Notes under the pieces: generated by a model | The model's input: only the letters and a program-made list of their open reading frames with translations | Told to the model about the DNA's origin: nothing | The model's database searches: none | Part shown: positions 27,801-35,415 of the stretch, piece by piece | How the letters are laid out: every line of letters starts with the position of its first letter | Position numbering within the stretch: the stretch's first letter is position 1 | DNA from: Fibrobacterota bacterium | GTDB taxonomy: Bacteria > Fibrobacterota > Chitinivibrionia > Chitinivibrionales > Chitinispirillaceae | DNA: 64,000 bases | Direction of reading: 5' to 3' | NCBI GenBank assembly: GCA_023459055.1 | Contig: JAEWVR010000016.1 | Span: 123,543 to 187,542, forward strand | Program-made: the position numbers and the translations under genes

Positions 27801-30099
27801 TGCGCTCATTAACAACTATAAAGCTGAATCGCAAAAACCATCAGTCTATTTTATGTTCTCATTTATTTCCTGCTGGCGTGTGCATTATAAGGAAAGCCTG
27901 GACTATTTTCAATTGGCCTACAGGACTGGTATTGAAACGGGTGACATTATACATGCAACATATGCCATTGCTCACAGAGTTCATTTACAACTGTGGGTTG
28001 GTAAAAATCTTACAGAGTGCAAGGATGATGCGGAAAGAGCAGCGGTTTTTCTTAAGCAGGTTAAAGGTACAGTGCCATTGTTGTTAACTCAAATTGTTAC
28101 ATATGCAATTGATAAATTTCAGACAATTCCATCCAGTAGTGATCCACTGCAAAATAACGAATTGCTGGATTCTGAAAAAAAAGATACTGAAATGATTGAG
28201 AATATTAAAAAAATCAGCGGTTTGCAGTATTTGCGAAGATTTTATCATCATAATACCTTTGTCAATATTGTCTTAGGCAACATGGATGAGGCCGAAAAAT
28301 GGTCCTTACTGATTGAGAAAGTCAGCACAGTTGAGACCCCGGATTTTACAACACCCGATTATTATTTGTTTAAGGGCTTGATTATTATTAATAAATGGAA
28401 TGTTGTATCCTCTCTGGAACATGCAACTATGAAGGATACGCTGTGCACAATCCTTAAAAAATTGAACGTATGGGCGGATAATTGTCCTGCAAACTTTGCA
28501 CATAAATATTATTTACTGTGTCAACAAATGGCAATAGCGGAACATGGTTCACTTGATAGTATCGTTGATCTTTTTAAAAGGACGATGGATTCATTTGGTG
28601 AAAATGATTTCATTCAATTTAAGGCACTCTGTAATGAATTATACGGAAAATTCTGGATTGAGAAAGGTGTTGAAACAATCGGGAAAGCCTACATTCGGGA
28701 AGCGTATTATTTGTATAAACAGTGGGGAGCTGATCGTAAAGCAGCTCTTATGGAGAAGTACTATACTCACTTTTTTATGGCAAATGATACTAATGCTTCA
28801 GTGAATGATACAACCATAATTAAAAAAGCAACGACATCAGTCTCACACCACAATTCGATTGACATGGTATCTATTCTGAAATCGACACAAGCAATATCAA
28901 GTGAAATTAAAATTGACAAATTGTTAAGAATTCTGATGCACACGATGATAGAAAATGCCGGTGCCCAGCGGGGGTGTTTGTTGCTTAAAAATGAAACTGA
29001 TAATCAGTTTTATATTGAAGCGTTACAGGACGGAAGTTCTTTTAAAATTAACAGTATGCAATCGGTTGTGTTTACGGATAGTATGGATCTGTGCCCTGAA
29101 ATCGTTCACTATGTTATCAGAACCATGGAAAGTGTTGTTATTAAAGACGCCTGCTCGGATGGCCGCTGGCAAAATAATCGCTATATTACGAGTAAACAGA
29201 TTAAATCGTTACTGTGTATGCCGGTTATCTATCAGAACCGGTTAAAGGGTGTGGTATATCTGGAAAATAATCTGTCTGATCATGTGTTTACATCTGAGCG
29301 GCTGGAGCTTTTAAACATTCTGTCATCACAGGCATCAATATCAATTGAAAATGCGCGGCTTTATGAAAATGTGGAAGAGAAAGTCAGGGAGCGGACAATC
29401 CAGTTGAATGATGCAAACGAAAAACTCAAAGAGCTTTCACTGCATGACCCGTTGACAAATCTATATAACCGGAGATATGCTTTTGAGTTTATTGATAACA
29501 AACTAAATGTATTTGTCAGAAACAAAGCGAAGTCGCTCACCAGACAGGAGAAAAGGAGTTTGTCTGCGGATGAGGACGTTATTGGAATTTATTTAATTGA
29601 TATTGATCATTTTAAAATGGTTAATGATACCTTTGGTCATTCGGCTGGTGACACGGTATTAGTCACATTGTCAGGTGTTCTGAAAAAGATGATCAGATCT
29701 GAAGATATTGTAATTCGCTGGGGTGGGGAAGAGTTTCTGATTATACTTTACAACACACGACCATCATATCTGGAAACTTTTTCGAGAAGAGTACTTAAGA
29801 CGATTGAGGAAACTCCAATACGTTTATCAGAAACGGAAACGATTCGTAAGACCTGTTCAATCGGCTATGTCCAGATGCCATTGGATCTGACAAATCCGGA
29901 ACTATTAAATCTTGAACAGATGATTAACCTGAGTGACTATGCATTATACTGTGCAAAGGAAAACGGAAGAAACTGTGCAGGGCGTTTTCTGAAAAAGGAG
30001 GGCAATCTGAATGATGCACTCAGGCTGTATTTAGTAAACCTTTCCAAGTCCACCAGATTGAATGAGCAGTATTTCACTGTTGAATTTATTCACGAGTAG
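24859..30099 (+). CDS. Giant Ser/Thr kinase-ATPase-TPR-GAF-diguanylate cyclase (copy 2)
   Basis: 1746 residues with the same domain order as the gene at 19424: kinase (HKDVNPTN, DFG), ATPase with Walker A Lys336, long TPR-like region, GAF, and GGDEF with GGEEF at 1622-1626 and an RSED I-site. The two copies differ throughout the kinase and TPR parts (about 50-60% identity by eye) but are nearly identical over the last 400 residues. That suggests selection or gene conversion acting on the GAF-GGDEF half. The gap 24644-24858 holds an ATCGCGATATATCGAT-type palindrome and presumably a promoter. The two proteins probably read different inputs and share one output. Confidence 0.92.
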   Translation: MVIHIPGYTTKETIVSSGNTMIFRGIRLSDNCQIIAKLLNREYPSAKELSVFIREYELLKKIRGDGIIKVYGVEKFQNSLAIILEDIDGQSVDRIVQSADLGISEKLALAIQMTHSIMQIHQQNIIHKDVNPTNFICNRTTNQVKLIDFGIAAELSREAPQCVNLNILEGTLDYLSPEQTGRINRPVDYRTDLYSLGITLYELFTGIVPFSGNDELEIIYCHIAKIPVQPIEINPEIPLILSTIIMKLISKTAEERYQSAYGLLKDLEFCMKNPECLSQCSTTFIPGKQDVLDRFEIPLTLFGREAEVELLIAEFEKAAEGNSGILLVSGYSGIGKSSLINEIRKPVTGKKGYFIVGKYNQFERNIPYYGIAHAFKDFLKQLLAESSDSLDIWKQELLEALGTNGQVVIDILPELEKIIGLQPEVPDLNPLEAQNRFLMTFTEFINVFAKREHPLVVFLDDLQWSDRSSLDLIKYILSTKKVQYVLFIGAYRDREIEDGHMLHTLLDEINNRHNDSVPLVRQIYLKPLDYTSVNQLIAGTLHCHPETTGPLTTIILQKTKGNPFFISRLLHSLYLQGTFTFRVDIGQWDYDLEKVTTVDISDNVVDLLVKGLETLGEETLDILKLLSCIGNQFDLLTVSLISKKSVATLGRNLWVAIENEIILPLNNDYRFINTLRSEISPVDFEMRFCFAHDRIRQAVHSLIPESKKAELNLSIGREYLRSFRVTQEMDAVFDLVKYLNNARCLITGKDERVELADLNSIAGNKAMKSTAFAAALSYFETAESLLSKEEWDTLQDKHFDLLLKQASSALQSGDLLKADTLCEMSVKMAKSTLDKGAISRIKVMILIFQGKLPEAISEVRKTLQLFSVTLPESADEIAWKTQDGIMKMQQILTRMPIEELVNLPAMNNPEMLMALQLLQAVLPASQANPPFFALTTIIMFELTLTYGTSALSCKCFGDCGHILGKVLADYKTGYKLGEAAFALINNYKAESQKPSVYFMFSFISCWRVHYKESLDYFQLAYRTGIETGDIIHATYAIAHRVHLQLWVGKNLTECKDDAERAAVFLKQVKGTVPLLLTQIVTYAIDKFQTIPSSSDPLQNNELLDSEKKDTEMIENIKKISGLQYLRRFYHHNTFVNIVLGNMDEAEKWSLLIEKVSTVETPDFTTPDYYLFKGLIIINKWNVVSSLEHATMKDTLCTILKKLNVWADNCPANFAHKYYLLCQQMAIAEHGSLDSIVDLFKRTMDSFGENDFIQFKALCNELYGKFWIEKGVETIGKAYIREAYYLYKQWGADRKAALMEKYYTHFFMANDTNASVNDTTIIKKATTSVSHHNSIDMVSILKSTQAISSEIKIDKLLRILMHTMIENAGAQRGCLLLKNETDNQFYIEALQDGSSFKINSMQSVVFTDSMDLCPEIVHYVIRTMESVVIKDACSDGRWQNNRYITSKQIKSLLCMPVIYQNRLKGVVYLENNLSDHVFTSERLELLNILSSQASISIENARLYENVEEKVRERTIQLNDANEKLKELSLHDPLTNLYNRRYAFEFIDNKLNVFVRNKAKSLTRQEKRSLSADEDVIGIYLIDIDHFKMVNDTFGHSAGDTVLVTLSGVLKKMIRSEDIVIRWGGEEFLIILYNTRPSYLETFSRRVLKTIEETPIRLSETETIRKTCSIGYVQMPLDLTNPELLNLEQMINLSDYALYCAKENGRNCAGRFLKKEGNLNDALRLYLVNLSKSTRLNEQYFTVEFIHE

Positions 30100-30305
30100 A
30101 ATAAATCAGTAATGATGTATTATTAGGGGGAACTTCCCTTGACAGGCATTCCTTCATCTTTTGTAACATACAGCATAACAATACCTTGTACATATTACTC
30201 CCGCTCATAGTATGAATTTATGTTTAAAAATTCCGGAAAATGGCATATAATTAAAGCTGGCTTTTTTCGAATTAAAATGTATCTAACAGATCAGGAGGCT
30301 TTGCT

Positions 30306-30998
30306 ATGAATTTAAGCTGGATGGGACATTCAGGATTTTTATTAGTCTGCGGAGAAGTGAAAATACTCATAGATCCATTTGTTAATGGAAACGCCAACTT
30401 TCCCGAAAGTTTACGAAGTGAGATTACCAGTCCTGATTATATTCTGATATCTCACGGGCATCCGGACCACATCGGGGATTCACTGACGCTGTATAATCCT
30501 GAAAAAACAAAAATAGTCTCAAACATCGAGATCTGCACATGGCTTATGAGTAAATCTATAAGTAACTGTATCCCGCTTAATATAGGTGGTAGTTTTGTTG
30601 ACAAAGAAATTCAGATCACCCTGGTTGAGGCGATACACAGCAGCAGCATCGTTGCAGGAGATCAGGTACTCTACGGCGGATTAGCTGCCGGTCTTATCAT
30701 AAAGTACAAAGAAAACGTGCTCTATCATTTTGGAGATACAGAGATCTTTGAAAATATGAAATTAATTGAAAAAAGATTTAAACCACAGATCGGGCTGATT
30801 CCAATCGGAGACACAATGACAATGTCACCATCAACAGCGGCAACTGCCTGCAATGATTTTTTTAACTTCAAAACGATCATTCCAATGCATTATGGTACGT
30901 TTCCAATGATTAGCGGTTCGCCGGATGATTTTATTAAACTGTTAAGAAACAAAGCCGCAGTTAAGGTTTTAAAGCCTGGTGAATTTTTAGAGGTATAG
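30306..30998 (+). CDS. UPF0173-family metal-dependent hydrolase
   Basis: 230 residues, the normal length of the UPF0173 (YtkL/UlaG-like) branch of the metallo-beta-lactamase fold. It begins with the family hallmark SWMGHSGFLL. The zinc-binding HGHPDH lies at about residues 55-60, with further ligands in EAIHSS, HFGDTE and PMHYGTF. The substrate is unknown; no signal peptide, so cytoplasmic. A clear AGGAGG ribosome site precedes the ATG. The gene stands alone between the kinase pair and a repeat element. Confidence 0.92.
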   Translation: MNLSWMGHSGFLLVCGEVKILIDPFVNGNANFPESLRSEITSPDYILISHGHPDHIGDSLTLYNPEKTKIVSNIEICTWLMSKSISNCIPLNIGGSFVDKEIQITLVEAIHSSSIVAGDQVLYGGLAAGLIIKYKENVLYHFGDTEIFENMKLIEKRFKPQIGLIPIGDTMTMSPSTAATACNDFFNFKTIIPMHYGTFPMISGSPDDFIKLLRNKAAVKVLKPGEFLEV

Positions 30999-31027
30999 TT
31001 GACATTTTCGTATGGAAAAGTAATCCC

Positions 31028-31206
31028 CCGCGGACGCCAATGTCGTTAATTTAAGATCGACATGTAAGACTCGCCCCCTAAATCCCCCGCAGGGGGACTT
31101 GAAGAAATAGGCCAAAACAGGCTATTCAGCTCTCAAAGTCCCGGGGGGGGAGAGCAACCCGCAATACTGCAACATGTCAAGGTTAAGTTAACGATATTGC
31201 CCGCGG
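31028..31206. repeat. Palindromic repeat element (MITE/REP-like)
   Basis: Imperfect terminal inverted repeats of about 36 bp begin CCGCGG and run through CAATGTCGTTAA to GACATGT (31028-31065, matched by 31172-31206 on the other strand). Inside are a CCCCCGCAGGGGG hairpin and a nested inverted repeat around GGCC-AAAACA-GGC. There is no reading frame. Part of the same end sequence recurs at 63871. The size, nested symmetry and recurrence fit a non-autonomous mobile or REP-type element. Confidence 0.75.
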
Positions 31207-31211
31207 ACGCG

Positions 31212-31238
31212 CCCCCCTTATTAAGGGGGGATTGTTTT
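31212..31238 (+). terminator. G/C hairpin with short T tract
   Basis: Eight-bp stem CCCCCCTT/AAGGGGGG with a 3-base loop, followed by ATTGTTTTG. It could end transcription coming from the UPF0173 gene, although it lies 210 bases past that stop and after the repeat element. The rest of 31239-31403 shows no gene. Confidence 0.45.
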
Positions 31239-31403
31239 GCCAATCAGACAAATTGTGAAAACAATTGTGTCTAAGATAGAAAATGTATTATGTCAATGTA
31301 CTTGCGCTGCACGCTAATTCAAACTATCGAATGTGAAGGTGATTATTTGAATGTATTGTCCAGTAAGTATCGAATTAAAAGTTTGACAAAAAGAATCTTT
31401 CCA

Positions 31404-31715
31404 TTATTTAACAACCGTAGATTTACGTGAAGATCTATGCGTTTTTGATAATGGTTTTATACCGATATGAATCCCGACTGCGTTACCAACTTTTAAATAG
31501 GTAAGGATGTTACAGTTGACACCATTCTCAACTTTTGAAACTTGTTGTTGTGTCAATTTTGCCTGTAATGCAACATCGCGTTGAGACAACCCTGCTTTTT
31601 CTCTCTTTTGGTGAAGTTCATACGATAGCTGCAATAATACCTGTTCTTCATTGTATGCTTCTTTAAAAACAGGATCTTTAAGGCTTTTTTCAAGATGCTT
31701 TTTAAATGTTTTCAT
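31404..31715 (-). CDS. higA: HigA-type antitoxin, XRE helix-turn-helix
   Basis: 103 residues. A helical N-terminus is followed by a Cro/C1-type helix-turn-helix (about 43-85; KAGLSQRDVALQAKLTQQQV, then SKVENG). It overlaps the upstream toxin gene by 14 bases, giving the toxin-first order typical of HigBA. It would neutralise the toxin and repress the promoter at the palindrome 32108-32127. Confidence 0.88.
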   Translation of the reverse strand: MKTFKKHLEKSLKDPVFKEAYNEEQVLLQLSYELHQKREKAGLSQRDVALQAKLTQQQVSKVENGVNCNILTYLKVGNAVGIHIGIKPLSKTHRSSRKSTVVK

Positions 31716-32097
31716 TTTCCAGAATCTCCTGTAATTTTTTTTCTGTGTATCGATCTAAGAAATCGAGTCTGCATAATTGTGCTTTTTTTATCTCTTCTTC
31801 AGGTACTTTGTCTGTATTTTTTGTAAAAGAATTTGTAAGGATTATATAGTTTCGGTAACAAAAAAAATAAAGTACCCTTATTTGATCTCCGGATAACTTG
31901 ATTCTAAGCTCATGAATTCCATCTTTTAATAGATCTGAATACGGTCTGGTTAAATTTGGTCCATGTTGCTCTAAAAGGTTGATCCAATTGAGAATTTTGG
32001 CTTTTTCCCGTACCGCTCGTTTCTCAATCATTTCAAAGACAGGACTCTTACCTGATTTTGTTTCGTAATAAAGAACATGCCATTTATTCTCGTTCAT
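31702..32097 (-). CDS. higB: HigB/Gp49-type toxin
   Basis: 131 residues of the RelE/HigB (phage Gp49-like) fold: ILNWINLLEQHG, then DLLKDGIHELRIKLSGDQIR and YNRYI-like strands (YFFCYRNYIILTNSF) and a FTKNTDKVPEEEIKKA helix. Members are ribosome-dependent mRNA endonucleases. It is transcribed first, with the antitoxin overlapping its 3' end. The start is just downstream of an inverted-repeat operator. Confidence 0.88.
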   Translation of the reverse strand: MNENKWHVLYYETKSGKSPVFEMIEKRAVREKAKILNWINLLEQHGPNLTRPYSDLLKDGIHELRIKLSGDQIRVLYFFCYRNYIILTNSFTKNTDKVPEEEIKKAQLCRLDFLDRYTEKKLQEILENENI

Positions 32098-32107
32098 GAG
32101 AGATAGT

Positions 32108-32127
32108 ATACATCATTTATGATGTAT
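32108..32127 (-). promoter_or_regulatory. Operator of the higBA pair
   Basis: Perfect inverted repeat ATACATCAT-TT-ATGATGTAT located 11 bases before the toxin start codon. Its placement over the expected promoter matches autoregulation by HigA. Confidence 0.75.
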
Positions 32128-32262
32128 ATACAAGGCTTTTTATGGTTGTGTTACTACTGGACATTAACGGTGTACCAATTTTATAACGATTTTCCATGTC
32201 CGATTACCGGTGTATGCGTGCTATATCGAAATGCGAATTACATTGCCGGTCGTATCATTTCT

Positions 32263-32310
32263 CAGGGCCGATAACCCTGGCTGGTATATGTAGCGCTTTC
32301 AGCGCTGGGG
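32263..32310. repeat. Short double-hairpin REP-like element
   Basis: Two adjacent small hairpins, CAGGG/CCCTG (32263-32279) and AGCGCT-TTC-AGCGCT (32292-32306), joined by GGCTGGTATATGT. The pattern resembles REP-type palindromes widespread in bacterial genomes. The whole gap 32128-32657 otherwise shows no gene and should carry the WYL-regulator promoter. Confidence 0.5.
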
Positions 32311-32657
32311 AAAAATAATGATGTAATTATTGTCAATTTTAAAACGATGCAGGCGCGCATTATGACAAATTATTACGATGTAAACAACATATTCTTTATT
32401 ACTCGCTACTATACCCTCCCCCCCCCGCATTGACATCCCCCGTTTCCGGAATTACTTTATAAGTATACTTTACATGTCAATAATTGACAGCGTTAGTGCG
32501 TTCCGGTTGTAGTTGTTTGTGAATGATAATTTAGTTTAGCGTTAATAATGAAGTAATGAGCAGCCACTGAAGAATTGGAGCGTATGGGGTGTAAAGTAGC
32601 GTTGTTATTGGTCTGACTGGCTGCACAGTGCTTTAACTTTTTTTTCAGCGGGATGGT

Positions 32658-33629
32658 ATGAATAATAGAGATAGTGCTGTTGCACTGGTTAAACTCCTCA
32701 CGGATTACCCTGATGGATTATCAAGAGCTGTTATTTCGCGCAAATTGCATCTATCAAGTGAGTCATCATTTTTCAGGATTTTGAAAAAAGCACGACTTCT
32801 TGGTAATGTGAACATTGTCATAGAAAACGGGTTCTACAAAATTACCAATGCTGAAACAATAAATGATCCTGTAGAAACAATCCTTCCAACTGATGATGAG
32901 CTTATTGCATTACTCACCATGCAGCGGATTGTCAGCGCAATGACAAGTCCTTTTCTTAGTGATGCGTTCAAACCGCTTGGGAAAAAATGTGACGCAATTT
33001 TAAAATTCAAAGTCCGCGATCCGCATTTATGGGCAGACAGAATTAAAATTCTTGATATTCATTACCGGTGTATCAGCGAGGGAACCTTTGGTGCTCTTGT
33101 CAATGCGCTTGCACGCAAGTACGCTGTTCGTTTTTTATATACAAATGCAGAAGGTGTTGCAAAGGAACGGACCGTGTCTCCGCAGCATCTTGTAAGGTAT
33201 CGTGACAACTGGTATTGTGATGCCTGGTGTCATGAAAAAAAGGCGCTGCGAACCTTCTCACTTGACTCAATCGAACAAATCAAACATGTCAACGAATCAT
33301 GGTGCGCCTTAAGTGAAGACACCTGTCGTGAAATACTTGCTACGTCATACGGAATTTTCTCAGGTACTCCCAGGGCTCATGCATGTATCCGTCTTGCCGG
33401 AAAAGCTGCACGCTACGCACAGCGTGAGGTATGGCATCCGTATCAGAAAATTGTACGTGTCAACGACGACACCATTGAAATTGAAATACCCTACAGTCAA
33501 CCGCACGAGCTGATCAGGGAGATACTTTCCTGGGGTGATGAAGCCGAAGTTATAGCTCCTGCGGAATTGAGAAATGAGGTTATTGAGAGGATTAGAAAAA
33601 TGAGGTTAAATTATAAATCCGGAAGTTGA
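32658..33629 (+). CDS. WYL-domain transcriptional regulator
   Basis: 323 residues. An N-terminal winged-helix region (about 1-65) is followed by a WYL domain (about 140-225; the motif reads NWYCDAW, with Cys in place of Leu) and a C-terminal WCX-like region (about 240-315). WYL regulators bind ligands, possibly nucleic acids or nucleotides, and often control CRISPR-Cas and other defence genes. It lies about 1.8 kb upstream of cas3 in the same direction, with an interrupted DUF1016 gene between. Control of this locus is inference. Confidence 0.87.
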   Translation: MNNRDSAVALVKLLTDYPDGLSRAVISRKLHLSSESSFFRILKKARLLGNVNIVIENGFYKITNAETINDPVETILPTDDELIALLTMQRIVSAMTSPFLSDAFKPLGKKCDAILKFKVRDPHLWADRIKILDIHYRCISEGTFGALVNALARKYAVRFLYTNAEGVAKERTVSPQHLVRYRDNWYCDAWCHEKKALRTFSLDSIEQIKHVNESWCALSEDTCREILATSYGIFSGTPRAHACIRLAGKAARYAQREVWHPYQKIVRVNDDTIEIEIPYSQPHELIREILSWGDEAEVIAPAELRNEVIERIRKMRLNYKSGS

Positions 33630-33825
33630 TAGATCAGTCATATCTGTCATTTGGTGTCATAGTTAATGGCAATGGTAATAGTAACGGTAAATTATTTCAT
33701 CACTGTCAGGTTTTGGAAGTAAAGATGGTGTAGATTTACTATAGGCGGGTTAGAACAAATAGATTACTTTGTGATGCAGGTAAAACGAAAGAATGCATTT
33801 GAAACATCAAATAACAATTTTAAAC

Positions 33826-33854
33826 AGATTTGGCAGACGCTTTCTGCCAAATCT
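33826..33854. terminator. Strong 12-bp hairpin in a gene-free gap
   Basis: Perfect 12-bp inverted repeat (AGATTTGGCAGA and its complement) with loop CGCTT, about 200 bases after the WYL stop. There is no long T-run, so a terminator role is uncertain. The rest of 33630-34100 shows no gene. Confidence 0.45.
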
Positions 33855-34100
33855 TAACTTGCATAAAAACAAAGTGTTAGTAGTCATTATGACTAGCTCA
33901 AAATGGTAATAAAACACTATTCAAATGTGCACGTTATTTAAATGTTTTTGCAGGAGCCTGGGAATGTTGATTTGTAATAAGATGATGTGGTATTTTGGTA
34001 TGTTAATCAATTAGATTTATTAAACGTGTCAATTAATGCGTTTGAACGTTTATTTCTAAAAAGCCCGAAATGTATGCCCCAGAAAAGCGAACAGAGTTAA

Positions 34101-35168
34101 ATGCAGAAAGTAAAAAAAATATCCAGTATCATAAAAACTAAAGGTTCAAAAAAAGAGCACTCCATTGAAAAACAGTTTGATGAAGTATCCTCCATGATTC
34201 TTAGTGCGAGAGCTGCTGCATATAGTAAAGTTAATAGTGTGCTTGTTGAATTATATTGGAATCTTGGAATGTATATCAGCCGAAAAGTAGATACCTCGGA
34301 ATGGGGTGATAGTACTATTGACAAATTGGCTGAATACATCAGCGCTAAAATCCCTGATGTACGAGGTTTTAATCGTCGAAGCCTTTATAGAATGAAGCAA
34401 TTTTATGATACCTATTCTGAAAACGAATTTGTGTCACCACTGGTGACACAAATTCAATGGACAAATCATTTGATCATTTTATCCCGCGCAAGGACTATTG
34501 AAGAAAAAATATTCTATCTTCAGGAGTGTGTTAAAGGAAAACCATCAAAACGTGAGCTTGAACATATGATTTCATCGTGTCTTTTTGAACGGACTGTTAC
34601 AACTGTTCCTAAAATTACTCGAACATTAAAAAATGTTTATCCTGCAGCAGAAACAATCTTCAGGGATTCGTACACACTTGACTTTCTGGGACTTCCTTCC
34701 CGATATAATGAATCAGATCTTTAAAAGGGTATTATTCATTCGCTTAAGCAATTTATAATTGAATTCGGTCGGGATTTCGCATTCATTGGAGAAGAATATC
34801 GCGTACAGGTTGGAATGAAGGACTATTTTATCGATCTTCTGTTTTATCACCGTGAGTTGCAGTGTCTTGTTGCCTTTGAGTTGAAAGTCGATGAATTTAA
34901 ACCGGAATATATGGGCAAATTGTCATTTTATCTTGAAGCACTTGATCGTGATGTAAAGAAAATACATGAGAAGCCATCAATAGGAATCATTCTTTGTAAA
35001 GGTCGCGATTCAGAAGTGGTTGAGTATGCCCTTGCCCGCACAACATCACCTGCAGTAATTGCAGAGTATACAACAAAACTTCCGGATAAAAAGCTTTTGC
35101 AAGCAAAACTTCATGAATTTTTCGATTCAACTGTTCATGAAATGCAGGCAGAATACAATTCGAATTGA
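34101..35168 (+). pseudogene. DUF1016/YhcG-type nuclease interrupted by one stop codon
   Basis: The first 207 codons encode the DUF1016 N-terminal domain (ELYWNLGMYIS, RSLYRMKQFYDTY, QWTNHLIIL). A TAA at 34722-34724 interrupts it. The same frame then continues without shift to 35168 with the PDDEXK nuclease part (FAFIGEEYRVQVG, YFIDLLFYHREL, ELKVDEFKPEYMGKL). The nuclease residues Asp, Glu and Lys are present, so only the single nonsense codon separates this from an intact gene of about 355 residues. It may be a recent mutation, a base error, or two separate proteins: an ATG at 34815 could restart the nuclease half without the first strands. Confidence 0.85.
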
Positions 35169-35415
35169 TGGTGATTTGAAATAAAGAGGCTCAGGATATA
35201 GAGTCGCTCTGCACTGGCCGTTATGAAAGAAGAGTGGGTATATGTCGCGTCTTCAGCTCTAAGGGATAGTGGTATGTAAAAACATTCGAATATTTAACGT
35301 GCTGAATTATATTCAGAATGCACATTCTGCTCAAAAAGTTTTCTGATAAAAATCTTTGCATGGTGGAACAATACTATGAGGCAATATATATTGATATAAT
35401 ACTACATGAGAGAGA

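Noticed and set aside
34722..34724. Recoding of TAA as an amino acid to explain both interrupted DUF1016 frames
   Set aside because: TAA ends many intact genes here (for example cas4, the PilB/GspE-type ATPase and the esterase), so reassignment is not tenable.
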